Shown: one piece after another, positions 16,805 through 28,038 of the stretch
Numbering within the stretch: position 1 is the stretch's first letter
How the letters are laid out: every line of letters starts with the position of its first letter
From: Tunturiibacter empetritectus
GTDB lineage: Bacteria; Acidobacteriota; Terriglobia; Terriglobales; Acidobacteriaceae
DNA: 64,000 nucleotides
Direction of reading: 5' to 3'
NCBI RefSeq assembly: GCF_013410875.1
Contig: NZ_JACCCU010000001.1
Coordinates: 2,542,001-2,606,000 of the forward strand
Notes under the pieces: model-generated
Told to the model about the DNA's origin: nothing
What the model saw: the letters and a program-made list of their open reading frames with translations, nothing else
The model's database searches: none
Made by a program: the position numbers and the translations under genes

Positions 16805-19800
16805 GTGCACTTTTATGATGAAATAAAGAGACTCGCAAAAGGGGTTTCTCAAACCTTCCGTAACGTTATCGCGAAAGAGAGACTTATTTTCAGTTGTCGT
16901 CCCCTCTTCGCGGTAGCGCTCTTTCTCAGTGTCATCGCCAACCCCAACATCTGCTCTTCGCCCCTTTTCGCACAGAACAATACGTCTGGCGATATCGCAG
17001 GATCAGTGACTGACCCGACAGGAGCTACCATTCCAGGTGCCAAAGTCACAATCGTTGACAAGGCAACTGGCGCTACACAGATACTCACCACGGGTTCGAA
17101 TGGAAACTTTCGCGCCTCCCTTTTGAAACCTGATTCTTACACTGTCGCCATTACTATGGCAGGATTCCAGAGCATTACTCTTACTGTCGCCGTTACACCT
17201 GGACAGATCGCTCAAGCCGATGTCAAGCTGCCCGTCGGTTCAAGCACCACCAGCGTGGAGGTGGCAGTAACCGAACCGCTGCTACACACAGAAAACGCGG
17301 ATCTCACTACCTCCTTCACGCAAGACCAAGTCCAAAGTCTCCCGAACCCCGGCAACGACCTGACTTTTATCGCGCAGACTTCGCCGGGTGCGATTATGAA
17401 CACCCAAGGCGGCTTCGGCAACTTCTCCTCCTTCGGTCTCCCTGCAACATCGAACACCTTTACCGTCAACGGCGGATATGAGAATGATCCTTTCCTTAAT
17501 CTAAGCAACTCCGGCGCGTCCAACCTCTTGCTCGGCAACAACGACGTCAGTGAGGTAACAGTCACCAGTAACGCTTACAGCGCGCAATTCGGCGGCCTCG
17601 GTGCCACCCAGGTAAACGAGATCAGCCGCTCAGGATCGAATCGGTTTCATGGCGATGCCACTTGGTGGTGGAATGGCAGCGCGCTGAATGGAAACGACTA
17701 CTTCAACAACCAGTCAGGCACCCCGCGGCCTCGCAGCAACGCCAACCAATGGGCAGGAGCCTTCAGTGGACCCGTTCGAAAAGATAAAACCTTCTTTTTC
17801 TTCAACACTGAAGGCCTTCGCGTCATCATTCCAGTTCGCGGCACAGTGTATGCGCCTAGCCCTAGCTATATCTCCAAAACGTTGGCGAATGCAGCAGCGC
17901 AAGGGCCCGCAGCCACCGCTTTTTATCAGCACATCTTTGACCTCTACACCTCAAATCCTGCTTACGCGACGGCCACTCTTAGTTCCACAGATTCGAACAG
18001 CGTTAGCTACAACGCTAACTCGGCAAACTTCGCTCATGAGTGGCTGATCACGACCCGAATCGATCATAAGATCAGCGACAGAGATACTCTTTTCGGGCAC
18101 GCCAAGATTGATAAAGGAGTCCAGCCGACCTCAACTAGTCTTCTGAACCCACTCTTCAATGCGGCAAGCCCTCAGCCCGAATATGAAGGCCAGCTGAATG
18201 AGACGCACATCTTTACACCGAATGTCACCAACCAATTCGTCTTTGCTGCAATCTACTACCGCGCCATCTTCACCAACACCAATGCAGTAGCTGCCAACGC
18301 CCTCGTCCCTTTCACTCTGCAATTTAGCGATGGAGATCTGGTCAACAATTTGAACAACGCATCAGGAAAGTATTCGACGCTGCCTGGCGGCGAAAACTTT
18401 CAGTTCCCACAAGGTAGGAACGTCACCGGTTACCAATTTGTCGATGACTTCAGCATGAACAAAGGCCGTCATACCATTAAACTTGGATTCGCCTTCCGCC
18501 GAGATGATGTCACCGACTATGGCCCCGGTTTCAACACCACTCCGCTCGTTGTTACTAGTGAGGCAAGTTTCGAGGCTGGAACAGCTGATCAGTTCGTTCA
18601 ACAGTTCCCAACCCGGGAAAGTCAGCCTGTTGCTCTCTACACTCTTGGCCTCTATGCGCAAGACCAATGGAAGCTAGCTTCCAATTTCACTCTCAACTTC
18701 GGGATGCGGTTTGAGCACAACTCGAATCCCATCTGCAAAACTGACTGCTTCTCTCAACTTGCCGAGAACTTCGGCTCTGTTGCTAACTCTACAGAAGTGC
18801 CTTATACCAAACTCATCAGCACAGGGCTTAACTCAGCCTTTCAGAATTTCCAGAAGGTCGGCTATGAGCCTCGCGTAGGCTTCTCATGGTCTCCGCTCGG
18901 CGCTGACTCAAAGACAGTCCTACGCGGCGGCTTCGGTATGTTTGCCGACTCTTTTCCTGCCCAAATTATAGACAGCCTGCTCAACAACGCTCCCAACAAC
19001 ATAGGCTTCACCATCCAAGGACCTGCCGGCGGAGGACCTAGCTCTCCTATTGTTCCTGGTGCCGCGGGTAGTTTCCAAAGCCTCGCATCCGCGTCCAGCG
19101 TAGCGTTTCAAAACCAATTTAGAGCTGGTGGATCGAACGACTCGCTCTCTGCATCGGTGCCTGGGTTTGCTGCGCCAAGCTTTACCAGCACCGTAAACAA
19201 ACTCTCCTATCCCACGTACGAAGAGTGGAATCTTCAAGTCGAGCACCAAGTAACTCACGCCTCCAGCATCTCTGTCGGCTACGTAGGCAATCATGGATAT
19301 CATGAGCCGGTGAATGACAATAACGTAAACGCGTTCAATGCCGGCATCCCCGGGTTCGCCTCCCTGCCAACTTCCATCCCAAATCCAAACTTCGCTGCAG
19401 TCACTCAGGTCTACACCGGTGCAAGTTCCAACTACAATGGTGTGACTCTCAGCGGGATCCATCGCACGAATGTCCTCACATTGCAGTTCAATTACACGTA
19501 TAGCCACGCGTTGGACGAGATCTCCAATGGGGGTTTCAACGGCTTCAGTGGAAACTCCGTTTTCCCCTCAAACTCCGCTAACCTTCATCAGAACTATGGC
19601 AACGCCGACTACGATGTTCGTCATTACATCAGTGGAAACTATATCTTCAATCTGCCCTCTTTCCGCGGCCCCAGGATCCTCACCGCCGGCTGGCAGGCAG
19701 CTGGAACCGTCTTCCACAGCACTGGCCTTCCATTCACTTTCACCGATGCCAACACCGCCAGTAATCTGCCGAACCACGGAGGTCCCATCTTCGCGCAGCA

Positions 19801-20221
19801 GACTGTGGCCCATGTTCCAACCAAGTGCTCTGGACACGCCCTCACTCAAGGCGCGAACTGCGCGGCTTCGTTGGACTTCACGACCGCCACTGACTTCGGT
19901 CAACAGAGCAGAAATCAGGTCTTCGGGCCGAACTACACGGATACCGATCTCACCATTACCAAAGCGTTTGATCTTCACTTCATGGAGAGCGCCAAGTTGA
20001 AACTCGGCGTTCAGATGTTCAACCTCTTCAACCATCCCAATTTCGCCCAGCCGGCCCACGATGTGAGTGCTTGCACTTCCTCTGAGGCTAACCCCTGCGC
20101 TGGTTCGTCCATCGGAACGATCACCGGCACCGTCAATCCTCCAACCTCCATCCTTGGCTCCTTTCTCGGTGGAGATGCTTCTCCCCGTCTAATTCAGGTC
20201 AAAGCGAACTTCAGCTTCTAA
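16805..20221 (+). CDS. Oar-like TonB-dependent receptor with carboxypeptidase-regulatory domain
   Basis: A 1138-aa outer-membrane protein. After a signal peptide (hydrophobic stretch about residues 33-56), residues about 60-150 form a CarboxypepD_reg beta-sandwich (GDIAGSVTDPTGATIPGAKVTIV). This is followed by a plug-like region (VQSLPNPGNDLTFIAQTSPG) and a long beta-barrel ending in an aromatic residue (ANFSF). Many paralogues of this type occur in Acidobacteriota genomes, and most have unknown ligands, probably oligosaccharides or peptides. GTG start with GGGAGAA upstream. Monocistronic: about 570 bp follow before the next gene. Confidence 0.9.
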   Translation: MHFYDEIKRLAKGVSQTFRNVIAKERLIFSCRPLFAVALFLSVIANPNICSSPLFAQNNTSGDIAGSVTDPTGATIPGAKVTIVDKATGATQILTTGSNGNFRASLLKPDSYTVAITMAGFQSITLTVAVTPGQIAQADVKLPVGSSTTSVEVAVTEPLLHTENADLTTSFTQDQVQSLPNPGNDLTFIAQTSPGAIMNTQGGFGNFSSFGLPATSNTFTVNGGYENDPFLNLSNSGASNLLLGNNDVSEVTVTSNAYSAQFGGLGATQVNEISRSGSNRFHGDATWWWNGSALNGNDYFNNQSGTPRPRSNANQWAGAFSGPVRKDKTFFFFNTEGLRVIIPVRGTVYAPSPSYISKTLANAAAQGPAATAFYQHIFDLYTSNPAYATATLSSTDSNSVSYNANSANFAHEWLITTRIDHKISDRDTLFGHAKIDKGVQPTSTSLLNPLFNAASPQPEYEGQLNETHIFTPNVTNQFVFAAIYYRAIFTNTNAVAANALVPFTLQFSDGDLVNNLNNASGKYSTLPGGENFQFPQGRNVTGYQFVDDFSMNKGRHTIKLGFAFRRDDVTDYGPGFNTTPLVVTSEASFEAGTADQFVQQFPTRESQPVALYTLGLYAQDQWKLASNFTLNFGMRFEHNSNPICKTDCFSQLAENFGSVANSTEVPYTKLISTGLNSAFQNFQKVGYEPRVGFSWSPLGADSKTVLRGGFGMFADSFPAQIIDSLLNNAPNNIGFTIQGPAGGGPSSPIVPGAAGSFQSLASASSVAFQNQFRAGGSNDSLSASVPGFAAPSFTSTVNKLSYPTYEEWNLQVEHQVTHASSISVGYVGNHGYHEPVNDNNVNAFNAGIPGFASLPTSIPNPNFAAVTQVYTGASSNYNGVTLSGIHRTNVLTLQFNYTYSHALDEISNGGFNGFSGNSVFPSNSANLHQNYGNADYDVRHYISGNYIFNLPSFRGPRILTAGWQAAGTVFHSTGLPFTFTDANTASNLPNHGGPIFAQQTVAHVPTKCSGHALTQGANCAASLDFTTATDFGQQSRNQVFGPNYTDTDLTITKAFDLHFMESAKLKLGVQMFNLFNHPNFAQPAHDVSACTSSEANPCAGSSIGTITGTVNPPTSILGSFLGGDASPRLIQVKANFSF

Positions 20222-20795
20222 CTAAGAACGGACATTGGAAAGAAGCCAATCTCGTTCAATAGCGATGAGGAGGAAGTCTTTGGATCCCTCCTCATTCCCT
20301 TAGCGGTTCGCGACCGTCAGTGCCTCAAGTTGATGAGTCAGGGCTACACTCATCGGATTTCGCATTGATCGCACCTATTCCGCTGACGCTTAACACGAGG
20401 CTGATATCAAAGACATATCACTACAAATCATCGGTCGGCCTTGTGTCTAAGGCCGTCAAGAACGATCTATAAGTAAATTCGTAACAGAGCTACACACCAA
20501 GCCCGAGGTGCGTCTCCGCTTTATGAAAGCGTTTCCTGCTGACGGACCTACCTTGCATTATGTGCAAGTTTAGATCAAGATCCCTTATCCATTTAGCGGC
20601 GTACTGCCAGCACAGTTCGAGGCCGGTCGTGCGCTGCGATTCGATCTATGCACCTTGGACCGCCCTGTAGAAAACTCTAGCGATTGAGCAGGAGGAAGGC
20701 AGGGTGTGAATGAAGTCCCCACCAATAACAATCATCACAGCTTCACGCATGTTGCTGTTCACAGATTGAACTTGGCGAACGCCTAAGGGGTCGAA
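20222..20795. other. Intergenic; hairpin after the receptor gene, no gene recognised
   Basis: A 9-bp stem ATGAGGAGG/CCTCCTCAT with a 13-nt loop (20265-20295) stands 44 bp after the receptor stop. It may aid termination but has no T-tract. The rest, up to the SDR start (AAGGGG before ATG 20796), shows no coding character. Confidence 0.45.
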
Positions 20796-21599
20796 ATGAA
20801 TACATTGCTAAAAGGACAAGTCGCGGTCGTAACCGGGGCGGGTTCTGGTATCGGCGCAGCCGTCGCCGTTGCACTCGCAGATGCAGGTGCGACCGTCGTC
20901 GTCAATCATCCGAATATTCCCGCACCAGCGGAAGAGATTGTCGGCAAGATCAAGAGCAACGGCGGTGCGGCGATTGCTCTTGGGGCGGATGTCAGCAAAG
21001 AGGACGAGGTAATCGCGATGTTCCGCGATATCGTCGCGCAATTCGGAACGGTTGACATTTTGGTTGCCAATGCCGGCCTGCAACGCGATTCACCTTTCAC
21101 CAAAATGAGCCTCGCAGATTGGCAGTTTGTATTGAATGTCAACCTTACCGGGCAATTCCTTTGCGCGAGAGAGGCGACGCGTGAGTTTCTGAGGCGTGGC
21201 CCGGATCCTTCGCGATCGGTTGCAACGGGAAAGATCATCTGCATGAGTTCCGTACATCAGGTGATTCCGTGGGCTGGACACTGCAACTATGCCACGTCGA
21301 AGGGTGGCATCAAGCTCTTTATGGAGAGCATCGCGCAAGAGTTAGCTCCGCATAAGATTCGAGTCAACGCGATCGGTCCCGGAGCCATCAAGACACCTAT
21401 CAATCGAGTGGCCTGGGAGACGCCCGCCGCCGAGGCGGCGTTGCGCACACTCATTCCATACGACCGTGTCGGAGTTCCGGAGGACATTGCAAAGGCAGCC
21501 GTATGGCTGGCCTCCGATGAGTCGGATTATGTGACCGGAACCACGCTCTTCGTCGACGGCGGCATGACCTTATATCCGGGGTTTGCGACAGGCGGATAG
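20796..21599 (+). CDS. Short-chain dehydrogenase, glucose 1-dehydrogenase-like
   Basis: A 267-aa classical SDR. Cofactor loop VVTGAGSGIGAAVA, structural LVANAG, catalytic Ser in CMSSVHQ and the Tyr-Lys pair in NYATSKGG, then a GPGAIKTPIN C-terminal region and DESDYVTGTTLFVDGGMTLYPGF. The last motif and overall length fit the glucose 1-dehydrogenase group, which oxidises beta-D-glucose to gluconolactone. Substrate within the SDR family is not certain. It heads a same-strand gene run with a channel protein, a GMC oxidoreductase, a VOC protein and a glucosidase. Confidence 0.88.
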   Translation: MNTLLKGQVAVVTGAGSGIGAAVAVALADAGATVVVNHPNIPAPAEEIVGKIKSNGGAAIALGADVSKEDEVIAMFRDIVAQFGTVDILVANAGLQRDSPFTKMSLADWQFVLNVNLTGQFLCAREATREFLRRGPDPSRSVATGKIICMSSVHQVIPWAGHCNYATSKGGIKLFMESIAQELAPHKIRVNAIGPGAIKTPINRVAWETPAAEAALRTLIPYDRVGVPEDIAKAAVWLASDESDYVTGTTLFVDGGMTLYPGFATGG

Positions 21600-21676
21600 C
21601 GCGACGGCAGACTTTTTTGGTGGGGTTCAGTAGTGCATGGACCCCAATTCATTCTAGAGAAGAAGCTAGGGCCATC

Positions 21677-22546
21677 GTGGAAAACCAATCGGCAACCTAT
21701 CCCATACGAGAACTATCTCCGTCAGCCACTTTAGCTGATGCCATCGCGTTGCATTGGCCCGAGTATCTGTTCGAAGGGTTGGAACTGGGGGCGTTCATGC
21801 TTTCGGCTTGTGCCTTTGGGACGTTGCTGTTTTACTCCGAATCTCCTATCGTTACATGGTTGCCATCCGCTGTGCTTCGTCTTGTTCTCATGGGGATTGC
21901 GATGGGCGGTACCGCGATCGCGATCATCCTCTCTCCTATGGGGCGTCGATCGGGAGCGCATTTCAATCCCGTGGTATCGTTCACATTCTTCTGCCTTGGG
22001 AAGATGCATCGGTTGGATGCGCTGCTATATATAGCCTCTCAATTTTTAGGAGGGGCATTTGGGGTAGTTATTGCGAGGATTCTCATCGGGCCCCAGCTTG
22101 CCTCCCCGTCCGTACGCTACGTTGTCACAGTTCCGGGACAGTACGGCGTTCCTCTCGCTTTTCTGGCCGAGTTCTTTATGGGACTGCTTACGATGACGGT
22201 GGTGCTTCAGAGTTCCAATCGTCCGCGTCTTTCACGCATCACCTGGTTGCTGGTGGGACTTTTGGTAGCGACGTATGTGATTGCGTTCTCCCCAGTGTCC
22301 GGTTTTAGTCTCAATCCCGCTCGCACAATATCTTCGGCGCTCTTCGCTGGTGTGTGGACGGCGATGTGGCTCTATTTTACGGCTCCGCTGTTGGGCATGC
22401 TTCTTGCAGCCTTACTCTATGTCTTTTTCTTCGGATCACAGGCGGTCTTCTGCGCCAAGATTTACCACGATCTTCATAGCCCTTGCCCTTTTCGCTGCCG
22501 TTTTCAACGGCTGGCACAACCGGAGCCATCCGCGTCTCACTCGTGA
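21677..22546 (+). CDS. Aquaporin/glycerol-facilitator family channel with Cys-rich tail
   Basis: A 289-aa MIP-family channel with six hydrophobic segments. The two pore loops are HFNPVVSF (NPV variant) and SLNPARTISSA (canonical NPA). A cytoplasmic-type tail CAKIYHDLHSPCPFRCRF follows the last helix and carries three Cys and two His. GTG at 21677 is chosen by alignment with the paralogue at 32961 and because earlier in-frame starts have no support. It probably conducts water or small polyols; its place between a sugar dehydrogenase and a GMC oxidoreductase suggests a polyol or peroxide-related role. Confidence 0.85.
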   Translation: MENQSATYPIRELSPSATLADAIALHWPEYLFEGLELGAFMLSACAFGTLLFYSESPIVTWLPSAVLRLVLMGIAMGGTAIAIILSPMGRRSGAHFNPVVSFTFFCLGKMHRLDALLYIASQFLGGAFGVVIARILIGPQLASPSVRYVVTVPGQYGVPLAFLAEFFMGLLTMTVVLQSSNRPRLSRITWLLVGLLVATYVIAFSPVSGFSLNPARTISSALFAGVWTAMWLYFTAPLLGMLLAALLYVFFFGSQAVFCAKIYHDLHSPCPFRCRFQRLAQPEPSASHS

Positions 22547-22588
22547 TTCGGAGAAGGCTCTCTAACCACGCATTTCAACGGGAGAATC

Positions 22589-24193
22589 ATGGCACAGCAA
22601 CTGCGTTACGACATCATCATCATTGGAACAGGTGCAGGCGGAGCAACGTTGGCCAAACGCCTCGCGCCCTCAGGAATGAAGATTCTCATCCTTGAGCGCG
22701 GCGACTACGTCCCTCGCGAGAAAGAGAACTGGAGTTCTCTGGAGGTTAACCTCAAGGGACACTATCTCGCCAAGGAGAAGTGGCGCACAAAAGACGGAGA
22801 GGTCCTTGAGCCTCATACCAACTACAACGTGGGGGGAAACACAAAGTTCTTTGGTGCGGCTCTCTTCCGGCTGCGCGAAGTCGACTTTGGAGAGATTCAA
22901 CACGCGGGCGGGATTTCCCCGGCATGGCCCATTTCCTATAAAGATCTCGAATCGTACTATGACGAGGCCGAGCACCTGTTCGAGGTTCGCGGAGAGCGTG
23001 GTGTCGATCCTACTGACCCACCGACCACCGGTCCATATCCCTATCCTGCAATCTCACATGAAGAACGGCTTGAAAGACTCAGTGCGGATTTTTCCTCCAT
23101 GGGGCTTCATCCGTTTCATACGCCCTTAGGCGTGCGCCTCGACGAGCAGCACCGGCGCACGAGCCGCTGCATCCGCTGCAACACATGTGACGGATTTCCT
23201 TGCCTCATCCACGCGAAATCCGATGCCGAGATGATGTGCATCGAGCCGACACTAAAGATGCATGACAACGTCACGCTCCTGACCAAGGCGAAGGTCACTT
23301 CCCTCAAGACCGGCAGCTCTGGCAAAGAGATCGCCGGTGTTCTCTTCGAGCATGATGGAGAGCAGGTGGAAGTGTCAGCGGATGTTGTCGTCGTCTCCTG
23401 CGGAGCGATCAATTCGGCCGCGCTATTGCTGCGCTCGGCGAACAGCGATCATCCGGACGGATTGGCCAACCGTTCGGGCGTGGTAGGTAGGCACTACATG
23501 GGACACACTAACTCGGTGGTCATGGCTCTCTCGCTCTGTCCCAATCCCACGATCTTTCAGAAGACGCTATCAATTAATGACTTTTATCAGGCTTCAGGCG
23601 AATGGGAGTTTCCGATGGGACACATCTCCTTCGTCGGAAAGCTAGATCTCGACACACTTAGGGCTGGGGCGCCGGCGATTGCTCCTGGCTGGAGTCTTGA
23701 ACTGATGGCAAAACACTCACTCGACTTCTGGCTTACCACGGAAGACCTGCCTAACCCCGAGAATCGCGTCACGATCAACAGTGCCGGCGAGATTGTTCTG
23801 AGCTATACACCCAACAACCTGGAGGCCCATAAGCGGCTCAAGCATCAGTTGTCGAAGATGATGAAGAGCACCTCGTGTGAGTTTCATGGGCCCGGATGCC
23901 ACCAGGGACTATTCGACAGAAACATCTTTATTGGCCAACAGATTCCACTCGCAGGGGTTGCTCACCAGAATGGTACTGTGCGCTTCGGTCATGATCCGTT
24001 GACAAGCGCGCTAGATATCAACTGCAAGGCTCACGACGTCGACAACCTCTATGTAGTCGACGGGAGCTTCTTCCCTTCGAGTGGCGCGGTAAATCCTGCC
24101 CTGACGATCGTCGCGAACGCACTGCGCGTTGGCGACCATTTGTTAGAGCGTATGCATGCGCGCAAGGAAGTATCGCAGGCATTGCACGCATGA
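22589..24193 (+). CDS. GMC-family FAD oxidoreductase
   Basis: A 534-aa flavoprotein. FAD-binding DIIIIGTGAGGATLAKRL at the N-terminus with LILERGD, GMC N-motif region NVGGNTKFFGAAL, and the C-terminal GMC motif with active-site His in GVAHQNGTVRFG and Asn in SSGAVNPALTIVANALR. A four-Cys cluster C-x2-C-x2-C-x4-C (SRCIRCNTCDGFPC, around residue 193) is a feature of this bacterial subgroup and may bind metal or an Fe-S cofactor. It likely oxidises a sugar or alcohol. ATG preceded by GGGAG. Its stop overlaps the next start (ATGA). Confidence 0.9.
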   Translation: MAQQLRYDIIIIGTGAGGATLAKRLAPSGMKILILERGDYVPREKENWSSLEVNLKGHYLAKEKWRTKDGEVLEPHTNYNVGGNTKFFGAALFRLREVDFGEIQHAGGISPAWPISYKDLESYYDEAEHLFEVRGERGVDPTDPPTTGPYPYPAISHEERLERLSADFSSMGLHPFHTPLGVRLDEQHRRTSRCIRCNTCDGFPCLIHAKSDAEMMCIEPTLKMHDNVTLLTKAKVTSLKTGSSGKEIAGVLFEHDGEQVEVSADVVVVSCGAINSAALLLRSANSDHPDGLANRSGVVGRHYMGHTNSVVMALSLCPNPTIFQKTLSINDFYQASGEWEFPMGHISFVGKLDLDTLRAGAPAIAPGWSLELMAKHSLDFWLTTEDLPNPENRVTINSAGEIVLSYTPNNLEAHKRLKHQLSKMMKSTSCEFHGPGCHQGLFDRNIFIGQQIPLAGVAHQNGTVRFGHDPLTSALDINCKAHDVDNLYVVDGSFFPSSGAVNPALTIVANALRVGDHLLERMHARKEVSQALHA

Positions 24194-25221
24194 CGTACTC
24201 ATTTCATGCAATTCGGTGGCTGGCATTTTCCCTTGTGGTCTTCAGCTATGGCCACGCCAAGGCGTCGGTTCGTGTGACCAGCGTAGACTGTCCCTCGATC
24301 TCGATGGTCTCGCTCGACCGCGCAATCACGTTTTACACAAAGGTGCTGGACTTTCATCTTGTGAAGATGGAGGACTCGTCTAGTTCAGCGCGGCTCGCAC
24401 CTGCCATGCCCCCGAAAGCGGCGGCTAGAACTGCGAAGCTGTCACTTGGCGACGAGTGCCTGGACATTACAGAGTACAGTTCGCCGAAAGGCAAACCATT
24501 TCCTGATGATTCGCGAGCAAATGATCTTTGGTTCGAGCATATAGCGATCGTGGTATCGAACATGAATGAGGCATATGAGCGACTAAAAGTAGCGCACGTT
24601 CGTTTTGTATCGAACATTCCTCAAACTTTGCCGGTGTGGAACAAGGAGGCCGGAGGCATATCCGCATTCTATTTTCGCGATCTGGATGGACATTATCTGG
24701 AGTTGATCCATTTTCCCTCGGGAAAGGGCCAGCAGAAGTGGCAGATGCCATCAAAGAAGACATTCTTGGGTATTGACCATACTGCGATTGCCGTCTCTGA
24801 CACTCAGAGGAGTATTGCTTTCTATCGTGACAAACTTCATTTCCGAGTTGCCGGAAGCAGCGAGAACTACGGGGAGGAGCAGGAGCACCTCAGTGGTGTG
24901 TTCAACGCCCATGTTCTCATCACCAGTCTTCGCGCCGAATCAGGTATAGGAATAGAGCTTCTTGATTATGTAACTCCGACCTCCGGCCGTCCAATCCCCA
25001 GCAACCTCCATGTTTCCGATGTCGCTCGCTGGCAAATCCCGTTAGAGGTTTCACCGGGGTCATCGTCTGTCAAAAAGATTGACGAGTTTCCAAACACACA
25101 CTGGATCAAAGTATCCGACCGTGACGGAACTGATCGCGAAGCCACCTGGATGAATGACCCCGACGGCCACCTTTTAGAGCTGATCAGGCGAGGCGCTTCT
25201 ATGGAGCCTGTCAAACAATGA
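24190..25221 (+). CDS. Exported double-domain VOC (glyoxalase/dioxygenase-fold) protein
   Basis: A 343-aa protein with a signal peptide (cleavage near GHAKAS). It carries two vicinal-oxygen-chelate domains at residues about 30-175 and 190-335. Each has the VOC pattern: [15 protein letters not shown] and [15 protein letters not shown] near the start, and [12 protein letters not shown] and [12 protein letters not shown] at the end, with Glu metal ligands. Secreted VOC proteins are rare and its substrate is unknown. The gene overlaps both neighbours by 4 bp, so it is co-translated with the GMC oxidoreductase and the glucosidase. Confidence 0.85.
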   Translation: MTYSFHAIRWLAFSLVVFSYGHAKASVRVTSVDCPSISMVSLDRAITFYTKVLDFHLVKMEDSSSSARLAPAMPPKAAARTAKLSLGDECLDITEYSSPKGKPFPDDSRANDLWFEHIAIVVSNMNEAYERLKVAHVRFVSNIPQTLPVWNKEAGGISAFYFRDLDGHYLELIHFPSGKGQQKWQMPSKKTFLGIDHTAIAVSDTQRSIAFYRDKLHFRVAGSSENYGEEQEHLSGVFNAHVLITSLRAESGIGIELLDYVTPTSGRPIPSNLHVSDVARWQIPLEVSPGSSSVKKIDEFPNTHWIKVSDRDGTDREATWMNDPDGHLLELIRRGASMEPVKQ

Positions 25222-27908
25222 TCGATGACAAGAAATATACGGAAGTCAACAACGCTGAGCAAAGCCGTTTAGAGGAATCGAGCAGGAAAGAAAAGCATTG
25301 GAAGAGGTGGGGCCCCTATCTAAGCGAACGTGCCTGGGGAACAGTCCGTGAAGACTACAGCGCCAACGGGACCGCGTGGGACTCGTTTCCACACGATCAC
25401 GCACGATCTCGTGCATACCGTTGGAATGAAGATGGTCTAGGTGGCATTTGCGACAACCACCAAAATCTTTGTTTCGCGCTGGCTCTTTGGAATGGCCATG
25501 ATCCGATTTTGAAGGAGCGGCTGTTCGGCTTGACAGGTAGCGAAGGAAACCATGGTGAGGACGTGAAGGAGTACTACTTCTACGTCGATTCGACACCGAC
25601 ACACTCCTACATGAAATTTCTTTACAAATATCCGCAAGGTGAATTTCCGTACAACAAACTTGTGAGCGAAAACGCTCGGCGCGGAAAGCACGAGCCTGAA
25701 TTCGAATTGCTCGACACGGGTGTCTTTGACGAAGATCGGTATTTCGACGTTCAAGTAGAGTACGCGAAAGCGGATGTCGACGACATAGCGATTCGGATTA
25801 CCGTAACTAATCGCGGAACCGATGCAGCGTCTATCGATGTGCTCCCCACGCTCTGGTTCCGTAATACCTGGTCTTGGGCTGGTGACGAGGAAATCCCGGA
25901 GATCAAAGTTGCCAAGAACAAATCAGGTCAATCTCGTTTACTTACAAAGAAGGCGGGGTTCGATGCCTACGAGTTGTCTTTTGAAGGCAGCCCAGATCTC
26001 TTGTTTACCGAGAACGAAACCAACTACGAGCGCTTCTACGGTTCTCCGAACCGTTCATTCACCAAAGATGGCATCAATGATGTAGTCGTCAGCGGACGGA
26101 TGCAGGCTTGCAATCCGGAGAATCGCGGCAGCAAAGCCGCCGCACGTTACAAATTAGAGCTCCAAGGCGGACAAACCGCGGTACTGCATCTACGGTTGAC
26201 GCGAGACAATGACCTCACCCACGCCTTCGAGGGGTTCGATGCTATCTTTCAAGAACGAGTCACGGAAGCGAACGATTACTATGCGGCGATTATCCCGCCA
26301 GAACTCAATGATGACGAGCGAAATGTTATGCGTCAGTCCCTTGCGGGCCTGTTGTGGTCCAAACAGTTCTATCACTATGTGATCAAAGAATGGCTAGAGG
26401 GAGATCCGAAACAGCCAACTCCTCCACCCGTACGAGATACGGGTCGCAACTCCACGTGGGGACACCTTTACAACGCTGATGTGCTTTCAATGCCCGACAA
26501 GTGGGAATACCCATGGTTCGCTGCTTGGGATCTTGCATTTCATTGCATTGCCCTTTCGATCGTCGATGCAGATTTTGCGAAGAGTCAACTGTCGCTAATG
26601 CTGCGCGAATGGTATATGCACCCGAACGGACAACTGCCCGCTTACGAATGGGCTTTCGGGGACGTGAATCCTCCGGTGCATGCATGGGCAGTGTGGAGGG
26701 TATATCGAATCGAAGAACGGCGGCGAGGCACAGGTGATCTCAGATTCCTTGAATCTGCATTTCACAAACTCTTGCTGAATTTTACCTGGTGGGTCAATCA
26801 AAAGGATGCCGATGGCCTGAACGTCTTTGAAGGTGGGTTTCTAGGCCTCGACAACATCGGGGTCTTTGATCGAAGCTCACCGCTTCCGGTGGCTGGTTTA
26901 ATCGAGCAGTCCGACGGCACGAGCTGGATGGCAATGTATACCCTCAACATGCTCACGATCGCCTCCGAATTGGCTCGATACAATCCCGCCTACGAAGACG
27001 TGGCCAGCAAGTTCTGGGAGCACTTCCTCTACATCGCCCACGCAATGACCCATATTTGCGCTGACGGAAAAGGACTTTGGGATAGTGAAGACGGCTTCTT
27101 CTACGACGTCCTGTATTCGAAGAGTGGGGATTGGGAACGAATGAAGGTGAGATCCCTGGTAGGGCTGACGCCTTTGTTTGCGGTGGATACTTTGGAATCG
27201 GCCGATCTGGACAGAATGCCCGACTTTACGCACCGGCTGAACTGGTTCGTCAAGAATCGGCCTGACCTCACTTCAAATATCGCCCGTATGCATGGCGGCC
27301 AGAATGACCGTCTACTCCTGTCGATCATTGACGAAGAACGGCTTCGCGGGATTCTTCGCCTCATGTTGGACGAAAACGAATTTCTGTCCCCATACGGAGT
27401 GCGAGCATTGTCGCGGAGCCATCTCGAATCCCCTTACATCAAATACGTCGGTGGCACAGAGTATCGCGTTGACTATGAGCCCGCTGAGTCAACTTCCGGA
27501 CTATTCGGTGGCAATTCCAACTGGCGTGGACCGATTTGGTTTCCGATGAACTATCTCATCATTGAGTCGCTGCAGAAGTATCACTTCTTCTACGGCGACA
27601 GATTCAAAGTAGAGTGCCCCACTGGCTCCGGCAGGCTGATGACCCTTGCGCAAGTCTCGGTTGAGCTATCAAACCGTCTGAGCTCCATCTTTTTGAAGAA
27701 TGAAGCGGGCCTGCGTCCAGTCTACGGGTCCATAGAGAAATTCCAACGCGACCCACACTGGAAGGATCTTCTGCTCTTCTTTGAATACTTTCACGGTGAT
27801 CACGGGTCGGGTGTGGGCGCAAGTCATCAGACGGGGTGGACCGGGCTCGTGGCAAAACTCTTGCAACAAAGTGGTGGTCAGACACCTGTCTCGAGCACGT
27901 ACAAATAG
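25218..27908 (+). CDS. GH63/MGH1-like glucosidase
   Basis: An 896-aa cytoplasmic enzyme (no signal peptide) of the bacterial glucosidase group related to GH63 mannosyl-oligosaccharide glucosidases. The N-terminal beta-domain includes [15 protein letters not shown] and [11 protein letters not shown]. The (alpha/alpha)6 barrel includes [58 protein letters not shown], and [13 protein letters not shown] near the C-terminus. Family enzymes release glucose from alpha-glucosides or glycosylated small molecules. It ends the tightly packed run starting with the SDR, suggesting import or release of glucose followed by oxidation. Confidence 0.88.
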   Translation: MIDDKKYTEVNNAEQSRLEESSRKEKHWKRWGPYLSERAWGTVREDYSANGTAWDSFPHDHARSRAYRWNEDGLGGICDNHQNLCFALALWNGHDPILKERLFGLTGSEGNHGEDVKEYYFYVDSTPTHSYMKFLYKYPQGEFPYNKLVSENARRGKHEPEFELLDTGVFDEDRYFDVQVEYAKADVDDIAIRITVTNRGTDAASIDVLPTLWFRNTWSWAGDEEIPEIKVAKNKSGQSRLLTKKAGFDAYELSFEGSPDLLFTENETNYERFYGSPNRSFTKDGINDVVVSGRMQACNPENRGSKAAARYKLELQGGQTAVLHLRLTRDNDLTHAFEGFDAIFQERVTEANDYYAAIIPPELNDDERNVMRQSLAGLLWSKQFYHYVIKEWLEGDPKQPTPPPVRDTGRNSTWGHLYNADVLSMPDKWEYPWFAAWDLAFHCIALSIVDADFAKSQLSLMLREWYMHPNGQLPAYEWAFGDVNPPVHAWAVWRVYRIEERRRGTGDLRFLESAFHKLLLNFTWWVNQKDADGLNVFEGGFLGLDNIGVFDRSSPLPVAGLIEQSDGTSWMAMYTLNMLTIASELARYNPAYEDVASKFWEHFLYIAHAMTHICADGKGLWDSEDGFFYDVLYSKSGDWERMKVRSLVGLTPLFAVDTLESADLDRMPDFTHRLNWFVKNRPDLTSNIARMHGGQNDRLLLSIIDEERLRGILRLMLDENEFLSPYGVRALSRSHLESPYIKYVGGTEYRVDYEPAESTSGLFGGNSNWRGPIWFPMNYLIIESLQKYHFFYGDRFKVECPTGSGRLMTLAQVSVELSNRLSSIFLKNEAGLRPVYGSIEKFQRDPHWKDLLLFFEYFHGDHGSGVGASHQTGWTGLVAKLLQQSGGQTPVSSTYK

Positions 27909-28038
27909 TGCACTGCGTGCGACTGTCGATAACGCAAGCCAAATCGAATCAGCCTGAATAGTTTGACGGATCATTTTGTCCTAGGCTTGGGCGGAGTTCA
28001 CAAATCTATTCACACAGCTAGTATTGGAGGCTCTTGAG

